From Rhodococcus yunnanensis NBRC 103083 (GTDB lineage Bacteria > Actinomycetota > Actinomycetes > Mycobacteriales > Mycobacteriaceae), in NCBI RefSeq assembly GCF_001895005.1, contig NZ_BCXH01000026.1:1-59092 (forward strand): DNA of 59,092 nucleotides. Direction: 5' to 3'. A program made the translations under genes and the position numbers. This document shows, one piece after another, positions 41,041-49,300 of this stretch (the stretch's first letter is position 1; every line of letters begins with the position of its first letter). Under the pieces are notes generated by a model. It worked only from the letters and a program-made list of their open reading frames with translations, made no database searches and was not told the origin of the DNA.

Positions 41041-41067
41041 CCCCCACCCCGCCCCCGCCCACCCCCC
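41041..41067 (-). other. Potential G-quadruplex tract on the minus strand
   Basis: The plus strand has five C-runs of 5, 4, 5, 3 and 6 separated by single bases, so the minus strand has five G-runs with one-base loops, the most stable class of G-quadruplex. It lies past the 3' end of the sdhB message and next to two palindromes. Confidence 0.6.
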
Positions 41068-41068
41068 T

Positions 41069-41096
41069 CCGCGCAAACGCACGTGCGTTTGCGCGG
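41069..41096. repeat. CACGTG-centred extragenic palindrome (site 3a)
   Basis: A perfect 28-base palindrome with the inner sequence GCAAACGCACGTGCGTTTGC, 75 bases after the MFS stop. Confidence 0.87.
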
Positions 41097-41115
41097 GTAG
41101 TGGGGCAGAACACGA

Positions 41116-41151
41116 CTTCGGCCGCAAACGCACGTGCGTTTGCGGCCGAAG
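41116..41151. repeat. CACGTG-centred extragenic palindrome (site 3b)
   Basis: A perfect 36-base palindrome with the same inner 20 bases and outer arms CTTCGGCC and its complement. It ends 18 bases before the sdhB stop; with site 3a it forms the shared 3' boundary of the inositol group and the sdh operon. Confidence 0.87.
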
Positions 41152-41168
41152 CGGATAGTTACGTACGT

Positions 41169-41948
41169 CTAGCGGGCGAACAGCAGCGCGCGCTTGACCT
41201 CTTGGATCGCCTTCGTCACCTGAATGCCGCGGGGGCACGCGTCGGTGCAGTTGAACGTGGTGCGGCAACGCCACACACCTTCGACGTCGTTGAGGATGTC
41301 CAGACGCTCGGAAGCACCTTCGTCGCGGCTGTCGAAGATGAAGCGGTGCGCGTTGACGATCGCGGCAGGTCCGAAGTAGCTGCCGTCGCTCCAGAAGACG
41401 GGGCACGACGTAGTGCAGCATGCGCACAGGATGCACTTGGTGGTGTCGTCGAACCGAGCACGGTCGGCGGCGGACTGGATCCGCTCACGCGTCGGCTCGT
41501 TGCCCGTTGTCATCAGGAACGGCTTCACAGCGCGGAACGCGTCGAAGAACGGTTCCATGTCGACGACGAGATCCTTCTCGACCGGCAGTCCCTTGATGGG
41601 CTCGATCGTGATGGTGAGCGACTTGGACGAGTCCTTCGGCAGCATGTCACGCATCAGCACCTTGCAGGCCAACCGGTTGACACCGTTGATCCGCATGGCA
41701 TCGGAACCGCAGACGCCGTGGGCGCACGAGCGGCGGAACGTCAGGGTGCCGTCGAGGTAGCCCTTCACGTACAGCAGCAGGTTGAGCAGACGGTCCGTCG
41801 GCAGCGTCGGGACCTGGAAGGTGTCCCAGCGCTGGCCGTCGCCGTTCTCCGGGTTGAAGCGGGCGATCTTGAGAGTCACCATGACCGCGCCGTTGGGCAC
41901 GGGTGGCTCGGAAGCCTGGTCTGCCTTGTCGAGAGTGGGGGCGCTCAT
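41169..41948 (-). CDS. sdhB: Succinate dehydrogenase iron-sulfur subunit
   Basis: Electron-transfer subunit of 259 residues carrying three Fe-S clusters between SdhA and the membrane anchors. The [2Fe-2S] ligands are in SCAHGVCGSDAMRINGVNRL plus the following Cys; the [4Fe-4S] and [3Fe-4S] ligands are in CILCACCTTSCP and CRTTFNCTDACP. Length is typical. It is the last gene of the minus-strand operon sdhC-sdhD-sdhA-sdhB, starting two bases after the sdhA stop. The sdhB end faces the MFS gene across two palindromes. Confidence 0.97.
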   Translation of the reverse strand: MSAPTLDKADQASEPPVPNGAVMVTLKIARFNPENGDGQRWDTFQVPTLPTDRLLNLLLYVKGYLDGTLTFRRSCAHGVCGSDAMRINGVNRLACKVLMRDMLPKDSSKSLTITIEPIKGLPVEKDLVVDMEPFFDAFRAVKPFLMTTGNEPTRERIQSAADRARFDDTTKCILCACCTTSCPVFWSDGSYFGPAAIVNAHRFIFDSRDEGASERLDILNDVEGVWRCRTTFNCTDACPRGIQVTKAIQEVKRALLFAR

Positions 41949-41949
41949 A

Positions 41950-43701
41950 TCAGTACTTCCGCTCCATCGGCTCGTAACGGGTCTGGATTACCGGCTTGTA
42001 GCCCAGACGAATGTCGGTGAGCAGGCCAGTGCCTTCCTTGTAGGCCATGGTGTGCTTCATGTACTCGTCGTCGTTGCGGTTGGGGTAGTCCTCGCGAGCG
42101 TGTCCGCCGCGCGATTCCTTCCGGTTGAGTGCACCGACGACGGTGACCTCGGCCATCTCCAGCAGGAAGCCGAGTTCGACGGCTTCGAGAAGGTCGCTGT
42201 TGTAGCGAGTTCCCTTGTCCTGCACGGTGATGTGGTTGTACCGCTCCTTGAGGGCGCGAACGTCCTTGAGTGCGGTCTCGAGACGCTCCTCGGTGCGGAA
42301 CACCGATGCGTTGTTGTCCATCGACTGCTGCAGTTCGGTGCGGATGTCGGCGACGCGCTCGTGTCCGTGATCGGACAGCACGAGTGCGAGCCACTCCTCC
42401 ACCATCTTCGCCGGCTCCTCGGGGAGCGGGGTGAAGTCGACGGAGTTGGCGTACTTGGCCGCAGCGATACCCGAGCGACGACCGAAGACGTTGATGTCGA
42501 GCAGCGAGTTGGTGCCGAGACGGTTGGCTCCGTGCACCGAGACACACGCGCACTCGCCTGCCGCGTACAGGCCGGGGACGATGTCGTCGTTGTTGCGCAG
42601 CACCTCACCGTTGATCTTGGTGGGGATACCGCCCATGACGTAGTGGCACGTCGGGTAGACGGGCACCGGCTCCTTGACGGGGTCCACACCGAGGTAGGTG
42701 CGTGAGAACTCCATGATGTCGGGGAGCTTCTCGTCGAGAACTTCCTCGGGGATGTGCGTGACGTCGATGTAGACGTAGTCCTTGTTGGGTCCGCCGCCGC
42801 GGCCTTCGAGAACTTCGAGCACCATCGAACGCGCGACGATGTCGCGCGGCGCGAGGTCCTTGATGGTGGGTGCGTAACGCTCCATGAAGCGTTCGCCGGA
42901 CTCGTTGCGGAGGATGCCACCCTCGCCGCGGACGGCTTCGGAGATGAGGATGCCCAGGCCTGCGAGGCCTGTCGGGTGGAACTGGTGGAACTCCATGTCT
43001 TCCAAGGGAAGTCCCTTGCGGAACACGATGCCCATGCCGTCACCGGTGAGGGTGTGCGCGTTGGAGGTCGTCTTGTACATCCGTCCCGAGCCGCCCGTGG
43101 CGAAGATGATCGACTTGGCGTGGAAGATGTGCAGCTCGCCCGTGGAGAGTTCGTACGCGACGATGCCTGTTGCGACGGGTCCGTTGTCGGTCTCGGTGAG
43201 GCAGAGATCGAGTGCGTAGAACTCGTTGTAGAACTCGACGTCGTGCTTGACGCAGTTCTGGTAGAGCGTCTGCAGGATCATGTGGCCGGTGCGGTCGGCT
43301 GCGTAACACGCACGGCGAACGGGGGCTTTACCGTGGTCGCGTGTGTGTCCGCCGAAGCGGCGCTGATCGATCTTTCCCTCGGGCGTCCGGTTGAACGGAA
43401 GACCCATCTTCTCGAGGTCGAGAACGGCGTCGATGGCCTCCTTGGCCATGATCTCGACCGCATCCTGGTCGGCGAGGTAGTCGCCGCCCTTGACGGTGTC
43501 GAAGGTGTGCCACTCCCAGTTGTCTTCCTCGACGTTGGCGAGCGCGGCACACATACCGCCCTGAGCTGCACCGGTGTGCGAGCGAGTGGGGTACAGCTTG
43601 GTCAGTACCGCCGTGCGGGCCTGCGGCCCGGCTTCGATGGCAGCTCGCATGCCTGCGCCACCAGCGCCGACGATGAGCACGTCATAACGATGTTCCTGCA
43701 T
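41950..43701 (-). CDS. sdhA: Succinate dehydrogenase flavoprotein subunit
   Basis: Catalytic FAD subunit of complex II, 583 residues, oxidising succinate to fumarate. Dinucleotide-binding VLIVGAGGAGMRAA at residues 8-21, covalent FAD attachment at His42 in RSHTGAAQGG, substrate-site segments EFHQFHPTGL and RGEGGILRNESGERFM, FAD-binding GLYAAGECA followed by VHGANRLGTNSLLD. This fits the Sdh2-type (Rv3318-like) enzyme of actinobacteria. It starts 16 bases after the sdhD stop. Confidence 0.98.
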   Translation of the reverse strand: MQEHRYDVLIVGAGGAGMRAAIEAGPQARTAVLTKLYPTRSHTGAAQGGMCAALANVEEDNWEWHTFDTVKGGDYLADQDAVEIMAKEAIDAVLDLEKMGLPFNRTPEGKIDQRRFGGHTRDHGKAPVRRACYAADRTGHMILQTLYQNCVKHDVEFYNEFYALDLCLTETDNGPVATGIVAYELSTGELHIFHAKSIIFATGGSGRMYKTTSNAHTLTGDGMGIVFRKGLPLEDMEFHQFHPTGLAGLGILISEAVRGEGGILRNESGERFMERYAPTIKDLAPRDIVARSMVLEVLEGRGGGPNKDYVYIDVTHIPEEVLDEKLPDIMEFSRTYLGVDPVKEPVPVYPTCHYVMGGIPTKINGEVLRNNDDIVPGLYAAGECACVSVHGANRLGTNSLLDINVFGRRSGIAAAKYANSVDFTPLPEEPAKMVEEWLALVLSDHGHERVADIRTELQQSMDNNASVFRTEERLETALKDVRALKERYNHITVQDKGTRYNSDLLEAVELGFLLEMAEVTVVGALNRKESRGGHAREDYPNRNDDEYMKHTMAYKEGTGLLTDIRLGYKPVIQTRYEPMERKY

Positions 43702-43717
43702 GAATGCTTCAGTTCCC

Positions 43718-44173
43718 TTAGCTCGCCGAAATGTTCGGATCGAAGGTGAAGATGACGTAGGTGCCCAGGCCCATGATCAGAATCATCGACAGCACGAGCA
43801 ACGTCGTCAGCCAGAATCGGGTCGAGTCCTTGCGCGAGTAGTCCGCGATGATCGTCCGCAGGCCGTTGCCGCCGTGCAGCTGAGCCAGCCACAGCATGGT
43901 CAGATCCCAGAACTGCCAGAACGGGCTGGACCAACGGCCGGCGACGAATGCGAAGTTGATGCGGTGCACGCCGTCGTCGAGCATCAACATGATGAACATG
44001 TGGCCCAGGACGAGGACGACGAGCGCCAGTCCGGAGAATCGCATGAACAACCACGCGTAGAGCTCGAAGTTGCCCTTCGACTTCCGGCGCGGTGAGCGCG
44101 GGTTGTCCAGACTTGCCGGTCGGTCGTATGTCTTGCCGAGGGACTTGGCCTCGGGTCCGTGTGTCGTTGCCAT
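43718..44173 (-). CDS. sdhD: Succinate dehydrogenase membrane anchor subunit SdhD
   Basis: Hydrophobic anchor of 151 residues. After a basic, disordered N-terminus (about residues 1-35) come three transmembrane helices (about 40-62, 82-103 and 120-142). The haem/quinone-region motif is in AWLFMRFSGLALVVLVLGHM, with the haem-ligand type His in LGHMF. ATG 44173 overlaps the sdhC stop in TGATG. Confidence 0.92.
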   Translation of the reverse strand: MATTHGPEAKSLGKTYDRPASLDNPRSPRRKSKGNFELYAWLFMRFSGLALVVLVLGHMFIMLMLDDGVHRINFAFVAGRWSSPFWQFWDLTMLWLAQLHGGNGLRTIIADYSRKDSTRFWLTTLLVLSMILIMGLGTYVIFTFDPNISAS

Positions 44174-44583
44174 CAGTGCCCGCTCGCTGTGAACATGTTG
44201 TAGAAGATTCGGCCCGCTCCCGGAATCATGACCACGATCCAGACCGCGGCGATGACCCACAGCATCAACTTCTGGTACTTCGGTCCCTGCGACCAGAAAT
44301 CGACCAGCATGACGCGGATGCCGTTGAGTGCGTGGTAGAGCACTGCCGCGACGAGACCGAGTTCCATCAGCCCGACGAGGGGCGTCTTGTAGGTCTCGAT
44401 GATCCCGTTGTAGGTCTCCGGGTTGACACGCACCATGGCGGTGTCGAGGACGTGGACGAACAGGAAGAAGAACGTCAACACGCCCGTGATTCGGTGTAGG
44501 ACCCAGGACCACATTCCCGGATCACCGCGGTACAGCGACCGCTTACGCTCCTTGGCCGGAGCGGCTTCCGTCGTGCTACTCAT
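44173..44583 (-). CDS. sdhC: Succinate dehydrogenase cytochrome b556 subunit SdhC
   Basis: Membrane anchor of 136 residues with three transmembrane helices. The family motif WSWVLHRITGVLTFFFLFVH contains the quinone-site Ser/Arg and a haem-region His; the second motif is LYHALNGIRVMLVDFW. ATG 44583 has GGAGG about 11 bases upstream; an ATG at 44607 lacks a ribosome site. First gene of sdhCDAB. The 264-base region to the divergent cdd holds the promoter; a 19-base element resembling an IdeR box (14 of 19) lies at 44766-44784. Confidence 0.93.
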   Translation of the reverse strand: MSSTTEAAPAKERKRSLYRGDPGMWSWVLHRITGVLTFFFLFVHVLDTAMVRVNPETYNGIIETYKTPLVGLMELGLVAAVLYHALNGIRVMLVDFWSQGPKYQKLMLWVIAAVWIVVMIPGAGRIFYNMFTASGH

Positions 44584-44847
44584 CGAGTGCAATGCCTCCA
44601 ACGTCATTGGTGGACGCGTCGAGCCTGGTAGCCGGGCTGATCCTGGCTCGATTTGTCGTACTCCGGCTCCACCGGTTATCCAAGAGCCGCCGTCTTTGAA
44701 CTCTAAACCCAACGGAAACATGGAACTAATTCGACTCGAGATTCGTACTCGTCAGTAATTCATTGTTAGGTTTGCCTTCCCAATTCTTCATGATCGGTTC
44801 AGTCGACTGTGATGCAACGGGGTCGAACCCGTGATTTGATTGTGAGT

Positions 44848-45261
44848 ATGCCCGAAATCGACTGGAAAACGTTGCGAGACAGTGCTCATCGCGTAATGAG
44901 GCAAGCCTATGCGCCGTACTCGAACTATCCTGTGGGTGCTGCGGCACTGGTGGACCATGAACGAATTGTCACAGGATGCAATGTGGAAAATGTCTCATAT
45001 GGTTTGGGCCTGTGCGCGGAGTGCGGACTCGTCTCGAATCTGCATTCCACGGGTGGGGGTCGCCTCGTCGCATTCACGTGTTGCGACAGCCGAGGGAAAC
45101 GCTTGATGCCGTGCGGACGGTGCAGGCAGCTGCTGTTCGAGTTCGGCGGCGGTGAACTTCTGGTCGACACCGACGGCGGGCCAACGCCGCTCGCGGAGCT
45201 TCTCCCCGCAGCCTTCGGACCCGACGACCTCGAATCCGGCAGGGTGGCAGGCCATGCCTGA
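44848..45261 (+). CDS. cdd: Cytidine deaminase
   Basis: Zinc enzyme of 137 residues deaminating cytidine and deoxycytidine to uridine and deoxyuridine. The first zinc motif CAECG includes the proton-shuttling Glu; the second is MPCGRCRQ with the two Cys ligands. NVENVSYGLGLCAECG is the substrate loop. No ribosome site is visible before ATG 44848; a TTTGAT element seven bases upstream suggests a leaderless start. The stop overlaps the deoA start, so cdd-deoA are coupled, and add follows, giving a nucleoside salvage operon as in mycobacteria. Confidence 0.96.
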   Translation: MPEIDWKTLRDSAHRVMRQAYAPYSNYPVGAAALVDHERIVTGCNVENVSYGLGLCAECGLVSNLHSTGGGRLVAFTCCDSRGKRLMPCGRCRQLLFEFGGGELLVDTDGGPTPLAELLPAAFGPDDLESGRVAGHA

Positions 45262-46537
45262 CGCCGTGTCGGTCATCGCCGCCAAGCGCGACGGGCGGGT
45301 TCTGACCACTGCCCAGATCGACTGGGTGATCGACGCCTTCACTCGCGGGATCGTGGCAGACGAGCAGATGTCGGCGCTTGCGATGGCGATCATGTGGCGC
45401 GGAATGACCCGTGCCGAGTTGAGCTCGTGGACCGCGGCGATGATCGCGTCCGGAACACGGATGGACTTCAGCGATCTCGCCAGGCCGACCGTCGACAAGC
45501 ACTCGACCGGCGGTGTCGGAGACAAGATCACGTTGCCGCTGGCGCCCCTGGTCGCTGCGTGCGGCGCTTCCGTTCCGCAGCTCTCGGGCCGAGGGCTTGG
45601 CCACACCGGCGGCACGCTCGACAAGCTCGAATCGATCCCGGGCTGGCGCGCCGATCTGAGCGCCGAAGAGATTCACTCGATTCTGGCCGATCCGGCCGTC
45701 GGCGCCGTGGTGTGCGCGGCCGGTGCCGATCTGGCGCCTGCCGACAAGCGGCTGTACGCCCTGCGAGATGTGACCGGCACCGTCGAATCGATTCCCCTGA
45801 TCGCCAGTTCGATCATGAGCAAGAAGATCGCTGAGGGGACAGGGGCCCTGGTTCTCGACGTCAAGGTCGGGGCAGGCGCCTTCATGAAGAACATCGACGA
45901 CGCCCGAGCACTCGCCGAGGCGATGGTGGACCTCGGCGGCGACGCAGGGGTTCGCACGATTGCGCTGATGACGGCGATGGACTCTCCGCTCGGGCTCACA
46001 GCGGGCAACGCGCTCGAGGTCGAGGAATCGCTGGAGGTTCTTGCGGGGGGTGGGCCGGCCGACATCGTCGAATTGACGGTGACACTCGCCCGAACGATGC
46101 TGTCCGCAGCAGGAATCGAAGGCGTCGACCCGGCGGACAAACTGGCCGACGGCAGCGCGATGGATCGATGGAAGGCGATGATCGCCGCGCAGGGAGGTGA
46201 CGCGTCGGCGCCGCTGCCGGTCGCGAAGGAGTCGCACCGGATCACGGCGCGGTCCGGTGGTGTCGTCACGGCACTCGATGCCATGGGCGTCGGCATCGCC
46301 GCGTGGCGTCTGGGCGCAGGCCGCGAGCGGCAGGGCGAGCCGGTCCAGGCCGCTGCGGGCGTACGGCTGCATGCGAAACCGGGCGACCGCGTGTCCGAAG
46401 GCCAACCGCTGGCGACGCTGTACACCGACACCCCGGCGAAGTTCGAGTACGCCGCCGAGGCGATCGCCGACGCGTGGACCCTGGGCACCGACGCTGTCGC
46501 GGCATCACCCATCGTTCTCGGCCGAATCGGCGGTTAG
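45254..46537 (+). CDS. deoA: Thymidine phosphorylase
   Basis: Enzyme of 427 residues splitting thymidine with phosphate to thymine and deoxyribose 1-phosphate. The N-terminal helical domain has KHSTGGVGDKI (phosphate loop); the pyrimidine phosphorylase signature SGRGLGHTGGTLDKLESIPG is complete; the central domain includes MSKKIAEGTGALVLDVKVG. C-terminal barrel-hybrid domain with LHAKPGDRVSEGQPLATLYT. ATG 45254 overlaps the cdd end by eight bases. Confidence 0.97.
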   Translation: MPDAVSVIAAKRDGRVLTTAQIDWVIDAFTRGIVADEQMSALAMAIMWRGMTRAELSSWTAAMIASGTRMDFSDLARPTVDKHSTGGVGDKITLPLAPLVAACGASVPQLSGRGLGHTGGTLDKLESIPGWRADLSAEEIHSILADPAVGAVVCAAGADLAPADKRLYALRDVTGTVESIPLIASSIMSKKIAEGTGALVLDVKVGAGAFMKNIDDARALAEAMVDLGGDAGVRTIALMTAMDSPLGLTAGNALEVEESLEVLAGGGPADIVELTVTLARTMLSAAGIEGVDPADKLADGSAMDRWKAMIAAQGGDASAPLPVAKESHRITARSGGVVTALDAMGVGIAAWRLGAGRERQGEPVQAAAGVRLHAKPGDRVSEGQPLATLYTDTPAKFEYAAEAIADAWTLGTDAVAASPIVLGRIGG

Positions 46538-46567
46538 AGTTACCCCGCACGTGTGGCGCAGGCAGGC

Positions 46568-46573
46568 TACCGT
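46568..46573 (+). promoter_or_regulatory. -10 element for leaderless add
   Basis: TACCGT ends six bases before ATG 46580, and no ribosome site is present, so add probably has its own leaderless promoter inside the salvage cluster. Confidence 0.5.
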
Positions 46574-46579
46574 TCGATC

Positions 46580-47704
46580 ATGAGCACCGCCCAACCTGTG
46601 ACGACACCGAGCAGCGGCGCGACGCCGCTCGATCTGCCCTCGATCAAGACCGCCCCCAAAGCGCTGCTGCACGACCATCTGGACGGCGGGCTTCGGCCGC
46701 AGACAGTCCTGGATCTGGCGCAGCACAGCGGTTACGACGGATTGCCCGAATCCGACGGAGCGGCGCTGGGGGAATGGTTCCGAAATGCCGCGGACAGCGG
46801 TTCCCTCGAACGCTATCTGGAGACGTTCGCGCACACGGTCGCGGTGATGCAGACGCCGGAGGGGCTTGCCCGTGTGGCACAGGAATGCGCGGAGGATCTC
46901 GCCGACGACGGTGTCGTGTACGCGGAGGTTCGCTTCGCTCCCGAGCAGCATCTGCAGCGGGGTCTCACTCTGGATGAGGTCGTCGAACACGTTCTGGAGG
47001 GATTTCGAGCGGGTGTGTCCGCAGCGCGGGTGAACGGCAAGCGAATTCGCGTCGGCTGCCTGCTCACCGCGATGCGACACGCCGCTCGCTCACGAGAGAT
47101 CGCCGAACTCGCCGTACGGTTTCGCGATCGAGGAGTAGTCGGATTCGACATCGCGGGCGCCGAGGCGGGGTTCCCTCCGAGTCGACATCTCGACGCCTTC
47201 GAATACATGCGAGAAGCGAATGCACACTTCACGATTCATGCGGGCGAAGCCTTCGGGCTGCCGTCCATTCAGGAGGCCGTCGCGTTCTGTGGAACAGATC
47301 GTCTCGGCCACGGTGTCCGCATCATCGACGACATCGCAGTCGCATCGGACGGCGAGGCGACATTGGGACTGCTGGCCGCCTATGTTCGCGACAAGCGCAT
47401 GCCACTCGAACTGTGCCCCAGCTCGAACGTACAGACCGGGGCTGTCGACAGTCTGGAGAAGCACCCGTTCGATCTGCTGGCCCGACTTCGATTCCGAGTC
47501 ACCGTCAACACCGACAACCGGCTGATGAGCGACACCTCGATGAGCCGTGAAATGTACAAGCTGGTCAACACCTTCGGGTACGGCTGGACCGATTTGGAGC
47601 GGTTCACGATCAATGCGATGAAATCGGCGTTCATTCCGTTCGACGAACGACTCGAACTGATCGACGACGTCGTCAAACCCGGCTATGCGGTGCTGCTCGG
47701 CTGA
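46580..47704 (+). CDS. add: Adenosine deaminase
   Basis: Zinc-dependent hydrolase of 374 residues converting adenosine to inosine. Metal ligands in LHDHLDGG, the substrate-site GAEAGFPP, the catalytic Glu region HAGEAFGLPSIQEAV, GTDRLGHGVRI with the metal and catalytic His, and the signature CPSSNVQTGAV with NTDNRLMSDTS (Asp ligand). Length is normal. It lies 42 bases after deoA. Confidence 0.96.
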   Translation: MSTAQPVTTPSSGATPLDLPSIKTAPKALLHDHLDGGLRPQTVLDLAQHSGYDGLPESDGAALGEWFRNAADSGSLERYLETFAHTVAVMQTPEGLARVAQECAEDLADDGVVYAEVRFAPEQHLQRGLTLDEVVEHVLEGFRAGVSAARVNGKRIRVGCLLTAMRHAARSREIAELAVRFRDRGVVGFDIAGAEAGFPPSRHLDAFEYMREANAHFTIHAGEAFGLPSIQEAVAFCGTDRLGHGVRIIDDIAVASDGEATLGLLAAYVRDKRMPLELCPSSNVQTGAVDSLEKHPFDLLARLRFRVTVNTDNRLMSDTSMSREMYKLVNTFGYGWTDLERFTINAMKSAFIPFDERLELIDDVVKPGYAVLLG

Positions 47705-47710
47705 CGGTCC

Positions 47711-48982
47711 TCAGAGCTTGCGCAGCCGAGACTCGAAGTCGCGCTCCAGCGCGCGCCATGCCTCGGCTTCGACGTCGAACGGCGCACTGGGAGCCAACCG
47801 GTTCGGGTCCGGTTCGAGAGTGTAGGAGATGTACCACCCCAGCGGCGTCGAACTGGCGAGTGATGTCTCCACCGAATCGTCGTCGGCGAAGTCGGCGGCG
47901 TCGGTGAACAATTCGACTGCGAGATCGAGTTGATCCGAATCCACTGCGGTGGGGCCGTCGGCCAGGTCGTCGGCGAGTCCGGGAAGCACATAGACGTTCT
48001 CGTCGGTGATCTCGATCTGCAGTGATCCGTCGACGGCGGCGGTCTGGACGTCCGCGAAGGTGCTCACCTTCGCCAGTTCATGATCGTGGTCGTCGGCGAG
48101 ATAGCGGGCGAGGGACCGCTCGGAACCGAACACGGTGATGGCGCCCGCGCGACCCAGGAAAATCGGCTCGTCGTCGATGTAGCACCGCAGGGTGTACAGG
48201 GTGTCGTCGGATGTGATGATTCGAATCGGGTCGATCCCGACGCTCGTCCAGAACCCGTCCTCGGCTGCGGCGTCGGCGACGGGGTCAGCGGTCGCCTCGT
48301 CGGAGTCGTCGTCGGTGTCCTGGTCGTCGTCGGTGTCCCGGTCGCTGTCCTCGGTCACGTCGTCGACGTCGACGTCGTTCTCGGCAGCAGCGAGCAGTTC
48401 GGCTTCGGCGATCTCGACTGCATCGGCGTCGACGTCGGGGGTCTTCACGACGGAATCGATGGCGTCGATGACGCCGTCCCAGCTCTTCGCCACCGATGCC
48501 CCGACCCGGTCCCACAGGTCCTGACCGTCCTTGCCGAGGTACGCCTCGACGCCGATACCGACCGAACCGAGATGTGGATTGCCGGCGAAAAACGAAGTGA
48601 CAGCACTGAGTTCGCAGACATCGCCGAGCGTCTGAACCATCTCGAACGTGGCGTGCAATTCGGCGAGAACATCGGAATCGGGATCCTCGGCAACCAGTTC
48701 GGGGACGCCGACCAGATCGAATTGATGCAGGTCGTCGGGTTCGAGTTCGTTGGCCGCCAGGGCGGATACAACCGTCCACGAGGGGTGATCGACGAGGTCG
48801 TTGTCGTCGTCGTTTCGGATGAACGCCGCAAGCTGCGCCACCGCTTCGAACCCGTACAGATCCTCCTCGTGTCCGAGGAATGCCTCCCATTCGTCGTCGC
48901 CTTCGTGCCACTCTGGAGCCCAGAGTGTGACGAAGTCGCCGCGGGTGAGACCAAGTTCGATCGGGATGATGTCGCCAGCCAT
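47711..48982 (-). CDS. Acidic conserved protein resembling Rv3311
   Basis: Soluble protein of 423 residues with no signal peptide or membrane helix. N-terminal domain about 1-195 begins MAGDIIPIELGLTRGDFVTL. A strikingly acidic, low-complexity linker of Asp, Glu, Thr and Ala follows (about 201-240). The C-terminal domain about 241-423 contains IGIDPIRI-type and LYTLRCYIDDEPIFLG segments. It resembles M. tuberculosis Rv3311, some entries of which are labelled primosomal protein without evidence I know of; function unknown. Its position between add and upp is conserved in mycobacteria. A -10 box lies seven bases before the ATG, so it is probably leaderless. Its stop is seven bases from the convergent add stop. 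Confidence 0.8.
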   Translation of the reverse strand: MAGDIIPIELGLTRGDFVTLWAPEWHEGDDEWEAFLGHEEDLYGFEAVAQLAAFIRNDDDNDLVDHPSWTVVSALAANELEPDDLHQFDLVGVPELVAEDPDSDVLAELHATFEMVQTLGDVCELSAVTSFFAGNPHLGSVGIGVEAYLGKDGQDLWDRVGASVAKSWDGVIDAIDSVVKTPDVDADAVEIAEAELLAAAENDVDVDDVTEDSDRDTDDDQDTDDDSDEATADPVADAAAEDGFWTSVGIDPIRIITSDDTLYTLRCYIDDEPIFLGRAGAITVFGSERSLARYLADDHDHELAKVSTFADVQTAAVDGSLQIEITDENVYVLPGLADDLADGPTAVDSDQLDLAVELFTDAADFADDDSVETSLASSTPLGWYISYTLEPDPNRLAPSAPFDVEAEAWRALERDFESRLRKL

Positions 48983-48989
48983 GGCCGGA

Positions 48990-48995
48990 AGCCTA
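48990..48995 (-). promoter_or_regulatory. -10 element for leaderless Rv3311-like gene
   Basis: On the minus strand TAGGCT ends seven bases before the ATG at 48982, with no ribosome site. The element lies within a few bases of the end of the upstream YbaB-like operon. Confidence 0.45.
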
Positions 48996-48997
48996 TC

Positions 48998-49300
48998 TCA
49001 GGTCTCTGAGAGTGAAGTTTGCATCCTGCGCAGGATCTCCTCGCGCTGCGTCAGTGCGTCCCGAGTGGCTGCGGCCGCAGTGTCGACTATGGACGTCTGC
49101 AGGCGTTCTGCCGATTCACGAGACAGATCCTCGGCGAGTTCGAGACCCACGAGTGCGCCGTGGCTGTCCACCTCGGCCGTGACGAGACCGTCGAAGGATC
49201 TACGCACGACGCGTAGCGCAGCCAGATACTCGGCAGCACCGTGCAGTGTGTCCAAGGCTCGATCGCCGCGCGAGATCAACTGGTCCAATGCCTCGTTCAT
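48998..49300 (-). CDS. YbaB/EbfC-like (EspL-like) protein, copy 2
   Basis: Small protein of 100 residues: helix (1-40), a short beta part with GLVTAEVDSHGALVGLEL, then a long C-terminal helix to residue 100. This helix-strand-helix pattern, with a G-x-V-x-A-x-V-D-x-x-G core, is that of YbaB/EbfC nucleoid-associated proteins and the ESX-linked EspL. ATG 49300 overlaps the stop of the upstream gene (ATGA). Last gene of a four-gene operon with T7SS-like features. YbaB proteins bind DNA; those in ESX loci act as cytoplasmic helpers for substrates. Which applies here is not known. Confidence 0.65.
   Translation of the reverse strand: MNEALDQLISRGDRALDTLHGAAEYLAALRVVRRSFDGLVTAEVDSHGALVGLELAEDLSRESAERLQTSIVDTAAAATRDALTQREEILRRMQTSLSET

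Noticed and set aside
44584..44847. Small genes in the sdh/cdd intergenic region
   Set aside because: Short frames lack ribosome sites and conserved features; the region is better read as a divergent promoter.
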